A stretch of DNA of 64,000 nucleotides from Azospirillum cavernae. Its GTDB lineage: Bacteria > Pseudomonadota > Alphaproteobacteria > Azospirillales > Azospirillaceae. The DNA lies in NCBI RefSeq assembly GCF_003590795.1, contig NZ_QYUL01000002.1, forward strand, positions 1,667,001 to 1,731,000. The letters are read 5' to 3'. The notes under the pieces are model-generated. The model was not told the origin of the DNA. It made no database searches and saw only the letters and a list, made by a program, of their open reading frames with translations. Numbering within the stretch: position 1 is the first letter of the stretch; every line of letters starts with the position of its first letter. The position numbers and the translations under genes are program-made. Of the stretch, positions 44,254 through 52,334 are shown piece after piece.

Positions 44254-46356
44254 ATGGCTTTAGCGTTCATCGTCATCATTGCCAGCGGTCTGCTTGCGCT
44301 GGCCTACGGCTATCGTGCCGGAAAAGAGGTCATGGCCGCGTCGCCGGGAACCGAGCGGATGCAGGCCATCGCCGCAGCGGTGCAGGAGGGCGCGCGCGCC
44401 TATCTGAACCGGCAATACACCACCATCGCCGTGGCGGGCGTCGTTCTGCTGTTGATCCTGGGTGCGACCTTGGGATTGCCGGTCGCCATCGGCTTTCTGA
44501 TCGGGGCGATCCTGTCCGGTCTGGCGGGCTACATCGGCATGAACGTGTCGGTGCGCGCCAACGTCCGCACCGCGCAGGCGGCGACCAACGGGCTGGCCCC
44601 AGCGCTCGACATCGCGTTCAAGTCCGGGGCGATCACCGGCATGCTTGTGGTCGGGCTGGGGCTGTTGGGCGTCGGCGGTTATTACGGCGTGTTGATGACG
44701 ATCTACCGCGTCACCGACCCCGAGCAGGTCCGCACGGTGCTGGAAGCGCTGCTGGCGCTCAGCTTCGGCGCGTCGTTGATTTCCATCTTCGCCCGGCTGG
44801 GCGGCGGCATCTTCACCAAGGGGGCCGACGTCGGCGCCGATCTGGTCGGCAAGGTCGAGGCGGGCATCCCCGAGGACGACCCGCGCAACCCGGCGGTCAT
44901 CGCCGACAATGTCGGCGACAATGTCGGCGATTGCGCCGGCATGGCCGCTGACCTGTTCGAGACCTACGCCGTGACCATCGTCGCCACCATGCTGTTGGCG
45001 GCGATCTTCTTTTCCGGCGACGTCGTCCGCTCGATGCTGGTCTATCCCTTGGTGATCGGCGCGGTCTGCATCGTCGCCTCGGTCGCCGGGACCTTCGCGG
45101 TCAAACTTGGCGCTGACAACAACATCATGAACGCGCTCTACAAGGGGTTGGCGGCGACGGCGGGCATCTCGCTGGTGTTGATCCTGCTCGTCACCGCCGT
45201 GATGTTCGGCTTCACCCGCCCGCTGGCGATGAGCAACGGGTTGACCATCACCGGCATGAATCTGTTCGTGTCGTCCCTGGTAGGGTTGGGCGTCACCGGC
45301 CTGCTGGTATGGATCACCGAATTCTACACCTCCACCGCGTTTCGCCCGGTGCGCAGCATCGCCAAGGCGTCGGAAACCGGCCATGGCACCAATGTGATCC
45401 AAGGTTTGGCGGTGTCGATGGAATCCACCGCGCTGCCGGTTCTGGTGATTTGCGCGGGCATCCTGATCGCCCATGGTCAGGCGGGGATTTTCGGCATCGG
45501 CATCGCCGCGACGACCATGCTGGCGCTGGCGGGGATGGTGGTGGCGCTCGACGCTTACGGCCCGGTGACGGACAACGCGGGCGGCATCGCCGAAATGGCC
45601 GACATGCCCAAAGAGGTCCGCGTCACCACCGACGCGCTGGACGCGGTGGGCAACACCACCAAAGCGGTGACGAAGGGCTACGCCATCGGCTCCGCCGGTC
45701 TGGCGGCGCTGGTGCTGTTCGCCGCCTATGTCCAGGATCTCGGCCATTATTTTCCCAAGGTGAAGGTCGAGTTTAAGCTGGACGATCCCTATGTCGTCGT
45801 CGGGCTGTTGATCGGCGGCTTGCTGCCCTATCTGTTCGGATCCATGGGGATGACGGCGGTCGGGCGCGCCGCCGGGTCGGTGGTGGTCGAGGTGCGCCGC
45901 CAGTTCCGCGAGATCCCCGGCATCATGGAAGGCACGGCCAAGCCCGATTACGGTCGGGCGGTGGACATGCTGACCAAGGCGGCGATTCGCGAGATGGTGA
46001 TTCCCTCGCTGCTGCCGGTGCTGGCCCCGGTGGTCCTCTATTTCGTCATCGCCGCGATTGGCGGTCAGGCGGCGGCCTTCGCCGCGCTGGGGGCCATGCT
46101 GCTGGGCACCATCGTCACCGGCATCTTCGTCGCCATCTCGATGACGTCGGGCGGCGGGGCGTGGGACAACGCCAAGAAATACATTGAAGAGGGCAACCAT
46201 GGCGGCAAGGGATCCGACGCGCACAAGGCGGCGGTGACGGGCGACACGGTCGGCGATCCGTACAAGGACACGGCTGGCCCGGCGGTCAATCCGATGATTA
46301 AGATCACCAACATCGTGGCGATCCTGCTGCTGGCGATTTTGGCCCAATTCGCCTGA
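44254..46356 (+). CDS. hppA: membrane-bound proton-pumping pyrophosphatase (K+-independent type)
   Basis: The 700-residue integral membrane enzyme couples PPi hydrolysis to H+ export. Substrate-binding acid clusters are present: [40 protein letters not shown], and [12 protein letters not shown] with [20 protein letters not shown]. The residue after GNTT is Lys470, the marker of K+-insensitive enzymes (Ala marks the K+-dependent ones). C-terminal [15 protein letters not shown] and [19 protein letters not shown] complete the active site. The start at ATG 44254 is supported by GGGGGAT upstream and the typical N-terminus. Confidence 0.97.
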   Translation: MALAFIVIIASGLLALAYGYRAGKEVMAASPGTERMQAIAAAVQEGARAYLNRQYTTIAVAGVVLLLILGATLGLPVAIGFLIGAILSGLAGYIGMNVSVRANVRTAQAATNGLAPALDIAFKSGAITGMLVVGLGLLGVGGYYGVLMTIYRVTDPEQVRTVLEALLALSFGASLISIFARLGGGIFTKGADVGADLVGKVEAGIPEDDPRNPAVIADNVGDNVGDCAGMAADLFETYAVTIVATMLLAAIFFSGDVVRSMLVYPLVIGAVCIVASVAGTFAVKLGADNNIMNALYKGLAATAGISLVLILLVTAVMFGFTRPLAMSNGLTITGMNLFVSSLVGLGVTGLLVWITEFYTSTAFRPVRSIAKASETGHGTNVIQGLAVSMESTALPVLVICAGILIAHGQAGIFGIGIAATTMLALAGMVVALDAYGPVTDNAGGIAEMADMPKEVRVTTDALDAVGNTTKAVTKGYAIGSAGLAALVLFAAYVQDLGHYFPKVKVEFKLDDPYVVVGLLIGGLLPYLFGSMGMTAVGRAAGSVVVEVRRQFREIPGIMEGTAKPDYGRAVDMLTKAAIREMVIPSLLPVLAPVVLYFVIAAIGGQAAAFAALGAMLLGTIVTGIFVAISMTSGGGAWDNAKKYIEEGNHGGKGSDAHKAAVTGDTVGDPYKDTAGPAVNPMIKITNIVAILLLAILAQFA

Positions 46357-46377
46357 GTTCAGGCGACGCTGAAACGG

Positions 46378-46413
46378 AAAAGGGCGGGAACCCGTGGAGG
46401 TTCCCGCCCTTTT
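46378..46413. terminator. bidirectional terminator between hppA and bamE
   Basis: AAAAGGGCGGGAAC (46378-46391) pairs perfectly with GTTCCCGCCCTTTT (46400-46413) across an 8-nt loop. With A-run and T-run at the ends it can serve both the rightward hppA and the leftward bamE transcripts. Confidence 0.93.
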
Positions 46414-46438
46414 GGCGTTGGTCGGAAGCGTCAGGCGA

Positions 46439-46924
46439 TCAGTGGCCCGGACCCTTGCTCTTGGTGTCCTTGGCGGAGAAACGCCCGACATTGCCGAGCA
46501 TCTGTTCCAGGAAGGTCATTTCGCGTCCGGCGGTCGGGGTGGACCGATCCACCATCTCGACATCCTGGCCGTTGGTCTCGTCGAGCTTCTTGATCTCGCG
46601 CACCACGCCCGCCTGGTCGAAGCGGACGATCAGCACGCGGCGCTCGACCACTTCCGGCTGGAAGAAGGCGGTCTTTTCGGTCTTCTGCCCGATGTAGTAC
46701 CAGACGTTCGGATCGAAGGTTCCGACCGAGGTCGGCGTGCCAAGCACGGCGGCGACGTCGTCGCGGCGGCTCTGGCCCGGCTGAAGCTCGGCCACGCGTT
46801 CGGGATCGGTCAAATTGCCGCGCTGGGCGGTGATCGGCGTGCAGCCGGACGCCGCCAGACCGGGGAGGATGACGGCGCCCAGCAGGGCGACGGCGCGAAA
46901 CGCGGAAGGAATCGATATCGTCAT
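46439..46924 (-). CDS. bamE: outer-membrane assembly lipoprotein BamE
   Basis: This 161-residue protein starts at ATG 46924 with a lipoprotein signal (AVALLGAVILPGLAASGC), placing the lipid on Cys of ASGC. The SmpA/OmlA domain is recognisable: LQPGQSRRDDVAAVLGTPTS, NVWYYIGQKTE, and VVERRVLIVRFDQAGVVREI. BamE is an accessory subunit of the BAM complex that inserts beta-barrel proteins. It is divergent from the bc1 chaperone gene (141 nt gap). Confidence 0.94.
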   Translation of the reverse strand: MTISIPSAFRAVALLGAVILPGLAASGCTPITAQRGNLTDPERVAELQPGQSRRDDVAAVLGTPTSVGTFDPNVWYYIGQKTEKTAFFQPEVVERRVLIVRFDQAGVVREIKKLDETNGQDVEMVDRSTPTAGREMTFLEQMLGNVGRFSAKDTKSKGPGH

Positions 46925-47065
46925 GGTGCTCAGGCTATGATGGGCCAGCGGATGGGAACGGCAAGGCCGCGCAAGGCGCGTTCGCCGGTTCCACGCTGCG
47001 GGGACCATCGCACCCGGCCCTCCGTTCTGTCAACGAAACTCCGAGTCTTCAAGAAAGCGCCAACC

Positions 47066-47635
47066 GTGTCAGACAGTCTTTTCGGGCGCCTGTTCGGGCG
47101 GTTTTCCGCCGCCGCCGCCGCCCGTCCGGTGGATGGCCTGTTCGCCGCCATCGTCGCTCAGGCGCGCCAGCCGGATTTCTACCGTGACCTTGGCGTGCCG
47201 GACACGCTGGACGGTCGATTCGATCTGGTGGCCCTGCATTGCTTTTTGACCATGCGCCGGTTGAAGGGGCAGGGGCGCGCCGCCGCCGCCCTGTCGCGGC
47301 GCCTTTATGAACGGATGATTGATGATTTCGAGAAGTCCCTGATGGAGATGGGCGTCGGCGACACCGGCATTGGGCGGCGGGTCAAAACGATGGCGCGCGG
47401 CATGGCCGGGCGGATCAAGGCCTATGACGAGGCGCTGGCCGACTCCGGCGATCACCGGCTGGAGGTGGCCTTGGACAACAACGTGTATGGCACGCTGGAG
47501 GAAACCGACCCGGCCCATCTCGCCGCCCTGACCGCCTATGTCCGGGCCGCCGCCGCGCATCTGGAAGCGCAGGCGTTGGAGTCGCTGCTGGCGGGGCGGG
47601 CGTCGTTCCCGGCGGCGGTTCAAGGGGCGGGTTAG
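47066..47635 (+). CDS. ubiquinol-cytochrome c chaperone (Cbp3/UQCC1-like)
   Basis: This 189-residue protein starts at GTG 47066. The family's core is visible: FYRDLGVPDTLDGRFDLVAL, HCFLTMRRLKGQGRAAAALS, and a segment FEKSLMEMGVGDTGIGRRVK. The mitochondrial homologue aids cytochrome b synthesis and bc1 assembly, and the bacterial role is assumed similar. The bamE / bc1-chaperone / yceD / rpmF / plsX order is typical for Alphaproteobacteria. A complex inverted-repeat element follows its stop directly. Confidence 0.93.
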   Translation: MSDSLFGRLFGRFSAAAAARPVDGLFAAIVAQARQPDFYRDLGVPDTLDGRFDLVALHCFLTMRRLKGQGRAAAALSRRLYERMIDDFEKSLMEMGVGDTGIGRRVKTMARGMAGRIKAYDEALADSGDHRLEVALDNNVYGTLEETDPAHLAALTAYVRAAAAHLEAQALESLLAGRASFPAAVQGAG

Positions 47636-47636
47636 G

Positions 47637-47813
47637 ATTTTTGTCCACAGATGAACGCAGATAAACACCGATGACGCTTCGATTCTGGCGGCGCTGCGGG
47701 CTGCCGGTGACAAAGCAAGATTTTTGATGATCGCGGCGACGCCCTGCCTGCCGAGTGACGCTCACATCTCAAAAAATCTGTGTTTATCTGTGTTCATCTG
47801 TGGACAAAAAAAT
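47637..47813. repeat. 177-bp element bounded by long inverted repeats
   Basis: The left arm at 47637-47671 (TTTTTGTCCACAGATGAACG, then CAGATAAACAC) is the near-perfect reverse complement of the right arm at 47777-47813 (GTGTTTATCTGTGTTCATCT, then GTGGACAAAAA). About 33 of 35 positions match apart from two extra Ts. The 105-bp centre has no gene. AT-rich arms contrast with the surrounding DNA. It could be a small non-autonomous mobile element or a REP-like repeat. It starts one base after the chaperone stop. Confidence 0.8.
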
Positions 47814-47967
47814 CTTTCCGTCCTCCCCGCCGACCCACGGCGAAAGTCCCGGTTCCCTCAACGTCCCTCTTGCCTTTCGGCCCGTCCGGTTGCATGTGAC
47901 TTCCTGCGCCGGAGTCGAGTCGCCCCTTGGGCGCGGCTCCGGCTTGTTTTCCAAGGACGACTCCGCC

Positions 47968-48549
47968 ATGACCGACCCCAGCGCCCTCATCCCCGCGCCG
48001 GAATTCTCGCGCAAAATCAGCGCCGACTCCGTGCGCCGCGCCCCGCTGACCGAAACCATCGAGGCCAACGAGCAGGAGCGCAAGGCGCTGGCCGAACGGT
48101 TCGAGCTGGAGTCGATCGGCCGCCTCACCGCCACCATCCGCCTGCGCGCCACGCGCGGCGGCTCAATGATCCGTGTGTCGGGGCGGTTGGAGGCCGAGGT
48201 GGTGCAGACCTGCATCATCACGCTGGACCCCGTCCCCGCCCATGTCGAGGATGAGTTCGAGGCGCTGTTCGCCCCGGAATCGCTGATCGAGGAGCCGGGC
48301 GAAGAGATTGATTTCGACCCGACCCTGTCCGACGCGGAGATTCCCGAGCCGATGCAGAACAACCGCATCGACATTGGTGAATTGACGGCGCAGCATCTGT
48401 CTTTGGCGCTCAACCCCTATCCGCAGGTGGATGGCGCGGTGTTTGAAGGATTCGACGACGGCCCGCTCGACGAGGAGGAGGCCGTCCCGGAAGAACCGGA
48501 GAAACCCAACCCGTTCGCGGCCTTGCAACGCCTGAAGCCGCGCGACTGA
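47968..48549 (+). CDS. YceD/DUF177 family protein
   Basis: This 193-residue protein starts at ATG 47968 behind AAGGACGA. It has the DUF177 pattern: an N-terminal region (EFSRKISADSVRRAPLTETI), a core strand set (LTATIRLRATRGGSMIRVSG with LEAEVVQTCIITLDPVP), and an acidic segment near the C-terminus (GELTAQHLSLALNPYPQV, then a Glu/Asp-rich tail). The family is linked to 23S rRNA accumulation. It lies upstream of rpmF, as almost always in proteobacteria. The usual second Cys of the C-x(n)-C pair is not evident. Confidence 0.92.
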   Translation: MTDPSALIPAPEFSRKISADSVRRAPLTETIEANEQERKALAERFELESIGRLTATIRLRATRGGSMIRVSGRLEAEVVQTCIITLDPVPAHVEDEFEALFAPESLIEEPGEEIDFDPTLSDAEIPEPMQNNRIDIGELTAQHLSLALNPYPQVDGAVFEGFDDGPLDEEEAVPEEPEKPNPFAALQRLKPRD

Positions 48550-48691
48550 TCCCTGTTTGGCGGAAGGCTGCCGATCATGGGTTTCCGGGTTGTTCGCGCT
48601 TGCCCTGCGGGGACATTTGCCTTATTGAATGCCGCTCGCGTTGGGCGGCCCCTGTTCGGGCCGCCTTTTACCATCAAGAGAGTTTACGGTC

Positions 48692-48880
48692 ATGGCTGTT
48701 CCGAAGAAGAAGACCTCCAAGTCGCGTCGCAACATGCGTCGTTCGCACCACGCGCTGCCGACCTCGTCCTACGCCGAGTGCACGAACTGCGGCGAGCTGA
48801 AGCGTCCGCACCATGTCTGCGGGTCTTGCGGCCATTACGACCAGCGCGAAGTGGTTCAGAGCGGCGCTGCCGCCGCTTGA
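48692..48880 (+). CDS. rpmF: 50S ribosomal protein L32
   Basis: This 62-residue protein starts [20 protein letters not shown] and has a zinc ribbon of two CxxC pairs ([20 protein letters not shown]). ATG 48692 follows AGAGAGTTTACGGTC with AAGAGAG as ribosome-binding sequence. L32 is a structural protein of the large subunit. It lies between yceD and plsX. Confidence 0.97.
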   Translation: MAVPKKKTSKSRRNMRRSHHALPTSSYAECTNCGELKRPHHVCGSCGHYDQREVVQSGAAAA

Positions 48881-48950
48881 TCCCCGTCGCGTTGTTGCGG
48901 GTCATGATGTTCCAGGGCGTGCGCCGTCCTAGCCGGGGAGTCTGTTCGCG

Positions 48951-50003
48951 GTGAGTCAGCGCCTGACCATTGCCCTGGACGCCATGGGTGGGGATCTCGG
49001 TCCCGACATGGTGATCGCCGGGGCGGACATCGCGCGGGAACGTCATCCCGACGTGACTTTCCTGTTGTTCGGCGATTCCCAGCGAATCGAGCCGCTGTTG
49101 AATCAGCGGCCCGCGCTGAAGGCTGTTGCGGAGATCCGCCACACGCCCGACGCGGTGGCTGGGGACGCCAAGCCTGCGGTCGCTTTGCGCGCAGGGCGCC
49201 AGTCCAGCATGCGGCTCGCCATCGACGCGGTGGCGAACGGGCAGGCGGCGTGCGTCGTGTCGGCGGGAAACACCGGCGCCTTGATGGCGATGGCGAAGTT
49301 CGTGCTGAAGACGCTGCCCGGTATTGACCGGCCGGCGATCGCGTCGTTCTTCCCGACCCAACGGGGCGAGAGCATCATGCTGGATCTCGGCGCCAACGCC
49401 GAATGCCAGCCGGAGAATCTCGTCCAGTTCGCGGTGATGGGGGCGGTTTTCGCCCGCGCCGTGCTGGGGCTGCCGGAACCGACCATCGGCGTTCTGAACA
49501 TCGGTTCGGAAGACATGAAGGGCAACGAGGTGGTGCGCGCGGCGGCGGCGACGCTGCGCGAGATGCCGTTGCCCGGCCGTTTCCACGGCTTTGTCGAGGG
49601 CAACGACATTGGTTTGGGCACGGTGGACGTGGTCGTGACCGACGGCTTCACCGGCAACGTCGCCCTGAAAACCGCCGAGGGCACGGCCAAGCTGTTTGCC
49701 GAGTTTCTGCGGCGGACGTTCGAGTCGTCGCTGTTGGCGCGCATCGGCTATCTGTTGGCGCGCGGGGCGTTCAAACGCTTCAAGCAGCGCATCGACCCGC
49801 GCCGCTACAACGGCGCCATGTTTTTGGGATTGCGCGGCGTCTGCGTGAAGAGCCATGGCGGCACCGACGCCATCGGCTTCGCCAACGCGGTGGCCGTGGC
49901 GATCAATCTGGCGGCGCACGGTTTCAACGAGCGCATCAAGGAAGAGATGAGCCGCGTCGCCGACGCGCACCCTCTTCCCGACACGAAGGCGGCGGCGGGC
50001 TGA
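48951..50003 (+). CDS. plsX: phosphate acyltransferase PlsX
   Basis: This 350-residue enzyme makes acyl-phosphate from acyl-ACP, the first step of PlsX/PlsY phospholipid synthesis. It starts at GTG 48951, with GGGGAG 9 nt upstream. Family motifs are IALDAMGGDLGPDMVIAGA, ACVVSAGNTGALMAMAKFVL, GFVEGNDIGLGTVDVVVTDG and FLGLRGVCVKSHGGTDAIGF. fabH follows after 3 nt, so both are in the lipid-initiation operon with rpmF. Confidence 0.97.
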   Translation: MSQRLTIALDAMGGDLGPDMVIAGADIARERHPDVTFLLFGDSQRIEPLLNQRPALKAVAEIRHTPDAVAGDAKPAVALRAGRQSSMRLAIDAVANGQAACVVSAGNTGALMAMAKFVLKTLPGIDRPAIASFFPTQRGESIMLDLGANAECQPENLVQFAVMGAVFARAVLGLPEPTIGVLNIGSEDMKGNEVVRAAAATLREMPLPGRFHGFVEGNDIGLGTVDVVVTDGFTGNVALKTAEGTAKLFAEFLRRTFESSLLARIGYLLARGAFKRFKQRIDPRRYNGAMFLGLRGVCVKSHGGTDAIGFANAVAVAINLAAHGFNERIKEEMSRVADAHPLPDTKAAAG

Positions 50004-50006
50004 ATC

Positions 50007-50978
50007 ATGGTCAAGCGTTCCCGAGTTCTGGGCTGTGGCACGTATTTGCCGGCCAACGTCGTCACCAACCGTGACCTGGAACAGCGGGTGGACACCACCG
50101 ACGAGTGGATTGTCCAACGCACCGGGATCCAGTCGCGCCACCTCGCCGCTGACGGCGAGATGACGTCCGATCTGGCCATCGGCGCCGCGACTCGCGCGCT
50201 GGAGCATGCCGGGGTTCCGGCCAGCAGCATCGACTGCATCATTCTGGCGACCACCACCCCCGACAACACCTTCCCGGCGACGGCGACCAAGGTGCAGGCG
50301 GCGCTTGGCACGGTTGGCTTCGCCATGGACATCCAGGCGGTGTGCGCCGGATTCGTCTACGCTTTGTCGGTGGCCGACAATTTCATCCGGGGCGGGCAGG
50401 CCCGCCGGGCGCTGGTGATCGGCGCCGAAACCTTCTCGCGCATTCTCGACTGGAACGACCGCACCACCTGCGTGCTGTTCGGCGACGGCGCGGGCGCGGT
50501 GGTGCTGGAAGGCTACGACGCCAAGGGCGATACGAGCGACCGGGGCGTGCTGTCCACCCATCTGCATTCCGACGGTCGGCAGTATGACCTGCTTTACGTC
50601 GATGGCGGCCCGTCCTCCACCCAGACCGTCGGCCATGTCCGCATGCACGGACAGGAGATTTTCCGCCACGCCGTCAGCAAGCTGTCGGGCGTGGTGGAGG
50701 AGGCGCTGGTCGCCAACGGGCTGGAAGTCTCGGACATTGATTGGATGGTTCCCCATCAGGCGAACCGCCGCATCATCGACGGGCTGGCCCGCAAGATGAA
50801 GCTGGCCCCGGAGAAGGTGGTGCTGACCGTCGATCACCACGGCAACACCTCGGCGGCGTCGATTCCGCTGGCCTTGGGCGAGGCGGTGGCCGATGGGCGG
50901 ATCAAGCGCGGCGATCTGGTGCTGATGGAAGCCATCGGCGGCGGCCTGACCTGGGGGTCGGCGCTGGTCCGTTGGTAA
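50007..50978 (+). CDS. fabH: beta-ketoacyl-ACP synthase III
   Basis: This 323-residue enzyme starts fatty-acid synthesis by condensing acetyl-CoA with malonyl-ACP. The catalytic triad is visible: Cys113 in [12 protein letters not shown], His in [18 protein letters not shown], and Asn in [15 protein letters not shown]. The length, N-terminus ([19 protein letters not shown]) and position after plsX agree with FabH. Confidence 0.98.
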   Translation: MVKRSRVLGCGTYLPANVVTNRDLEQRVDTTDEWIVQRTGIQSRHLAADGEMTSDLAIGAATRALEHAGVPASSIDCIILATTTPDNTFPATATKVQAALGTVGFAMDIQAVCAGFVYALSVADNFIRGGQARRALVIGAETFSRILDWNDRTTCVLFGDGAGAVVLEGYDAKGDTSDRGVLSTHLHSDGRQYDLLYVDGGPSSTQTVGHVRMHGQEIFRHAVSKLSGVVEEALVANGLEVSDIDWMVPHQANRRIIDGLARKMKLAPEKVVLTVDHHGNTSAASIPLALGEAVADGRIKRGDLVLMEAIGGGLTWGSALVRW

Positions 50979-51134
50979 GGGTCCGCTGGTAAGTCTGTTC
51001 AGCCCTTTTGCATACGCCTGCGGATTGTTGCAACGCGAGAGCGTTGACGGCTAAGCCCTTGCCAAGCTTTTGAATTGACGGACCTTCTTCGGTCGGATTA
51101 CCGTCTTCCCACTGGTTGCGGGGGGAGACGATCC

Positions 51135-51467
51135 ATGACCCAGAACACCGTCACGCGCGCCCAACTCAGCGAAGCCGTCTATCAAGAAGTCGGTTTGTCG
51201 CGCAACGAATCCGCCGATCTGGTGGAAACCATTCTCGATGAAATTTCCGACGCGCTGGCGCGCGGCGAAATGGTGAAGATCTCATCCTTCGGCAGCTTCC
51301 AGGTCCGCCAGAAGGGTGAGCGCATTGGCCGCAACCCCAAGACCGGGGAAGAGGTGCCGATCCTGCCGCGCCGTGTTCTGGTGTTCCGCGCCAGCCATGT
51401 GCTGAAAAACCGCATCAACGAGCTTCAGGACGCGGTGGACGCGGCCAACGCGCGGGCGGCCTCCTGA
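51135..51467 (+). CDS. ihfA: integration host factor, alpha subunit
   Basis: The 110-residue protein starts at ATG 51135 with GGGGGAGA upstream. It is a DNABII protein with [40 protein letters not shown] and the DNA-bending arm [20 protein letters not shown]. IhfA pairs with IhfB to bend DNA at promoters and recombination sites. Location after fabH and before the MerR gene is the canonical context. Confidence 0.97.
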   Translation: MTQNTVTRAQLSEAVYQEVGLSRNESADLVETILDEISDALARGEMVKISSFGSFQVRQKGERIGRNPKTGEEVPILPRRVLVFRASHVLKNRINELQDAVDAANARAAS

Positions 51468-51491
51468 TGAGGCCAGCGCGGCGTTGACGCC

Positions 51492-51962
51492 ATGAAGTCG
51501 GCGACGGCCTTCCGCACCATCAGCGAGGTCGCGACCGACCTGAGGGTGCCGCAGCATGTCCTGCGTTTTTGGGAAACCAAATTCCCGCAGATCCGCCCGC
51601 TGAAGCGCGGCGGCGGGCGACGCTATTACCGGCCCGAGGATGTGGAGCTGCTGCGGCGAATCCAGGCGCTGCTGTATGAGGAACGCTACACCATCAAGGG
51701 CGTCCAGCGGCTGTTGAAGGAAGGCCGCACGGCGAATCCAACCCCGCCGCTTCCCGAAGATTCCGAAGACGAGACCGGGCCGGACGGGGCGGGGGAGGGC
51801 GTTCCCGCACCCGAACCGATGGACCCGAACGACGCGCCGGAGGATGAGCCGCCGGGGCTGCCCAGCGATCTGCGCCATGATCTGCTGATGGTTTTGGACG
51901 AGTTGAAGGCGCTGCGCGGGGTGTTGGCGCGGCTGTCGGGGCGGGATGAAAAAAACATCTAA
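51492..51962 (+). CDS. MerR family transcriptional regulator
   Basis: The 156-residue protein has an N-terminal MerR winged helix: [40 protein letters not shown] and [21 protein letters not shown] Pro/Asp/Glu-rich linker (residues about 78-122) leads to a short helix ([20 protein letters not shown]). There are no metal-binding cysteines, so the effector is unknown. This gene almost always follows ihfA in Alphaproteobacteria. A tRNA promoter starts just after its stop. Confidence 0.93.
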   Translation: MKSATAFRTISEVATDLRVPQHVLRFWETKFPQIRPLKRGGGRRYYRPEDVELLRRIQALLYEERYTIKGVQRLLKEGRTANPTPPLPEDSEDETGPDGAGEGVPAPEPMDPNDAPEDEPPGLPSDLRHDLLMVLDELKALRGVLARLSGRDEKNI

Positions 51963-51979
51963 AATCGTTACGGGAATGG

Positions 51980-52008
51980 TTGCATCGCCAAAAGGCCGCC
52001 GCTATAGT
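51980..52008 (+). promoter_or_regulatory. sigma-70-type promoter for tRNA-Pro
   Basis: TTGCAT (51980-51985), a 17-nt spacer, and TATAGT (52003-52008) form a good housekeeping promoter. Transcription should begin near 52015, at the inverted repeat that precedes the tRNA. Confidence 0.75.
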
Positions 52009-52055
52009 CCCGTTCCCGTTCGGAACCAAGCCGCAGCTTGCTGCGGCGTGAGTAA

Positions 52056-52132
52056 CGGAGCGTAGCGCAGCCTGGTAGCGCATCAGACTGGGGGTCTGAG
52101 GGTCGCAGGTTCGAATCCTGTCGCTCCGACCA
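52056..52132 (+). tRNA. tRNA-Pro (anticodon GGG)
   Basis: The 77-nt gene folds as a canonical cloverleaf. The acceptor stem CGGAGCG pairs with CGCTCCG, with discriminator A and an encoded CCA. The anticodon stem TCAGA/TCTGA holds the loop CTGGGGG, which gives anticodon GGG. The T-arm has GGTTCGAATCC. It decodes CCC and CCU. The accessory phosphoesterase-STAND gene begins about 200 nt downstream, and tRNA genes are common island insertion points. Confidence 0.98.
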
Positions 52133-52143
52133 GTTCCGAACGG

Positions 52144-52178
52144 AAAAAGCCCTGAAGCCTTTGGCTTCGGGGCTTTTT
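52144..52178 (+). terminator. terminator of tRNA-Pro
   Basis: AAAAAGCCC-T-GAAGCC pairs with GGCTTC-G-GGGCTTTTT around a TTT loop, with a T-run at the end, 12 nt after the tRNA. Confidence 0.92.
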
Positions 52179-52334
52179 GCTGCGCGCGAGCGGCGCGGCG
52201 CGGGTTGATTTCCGCTGTCACGTTCAACCACAATGGCGCGTTCCTGATCGTCCTTGCGCGCGGCGCGCAGCCCGGCGGTTGGTGTTCGGGCGCTCCGGTC
52301 CAGGGGCCGGGGTGGTTGCACGCGAAGGGCGGTC

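Noticed and set aside
51075-51134. Longer N-terminus of IhfA
   Set aside because: The 20 extra residues are not part of the family, and the internal ATG has a strong GGGGGAGA ribosome-binding sequence.
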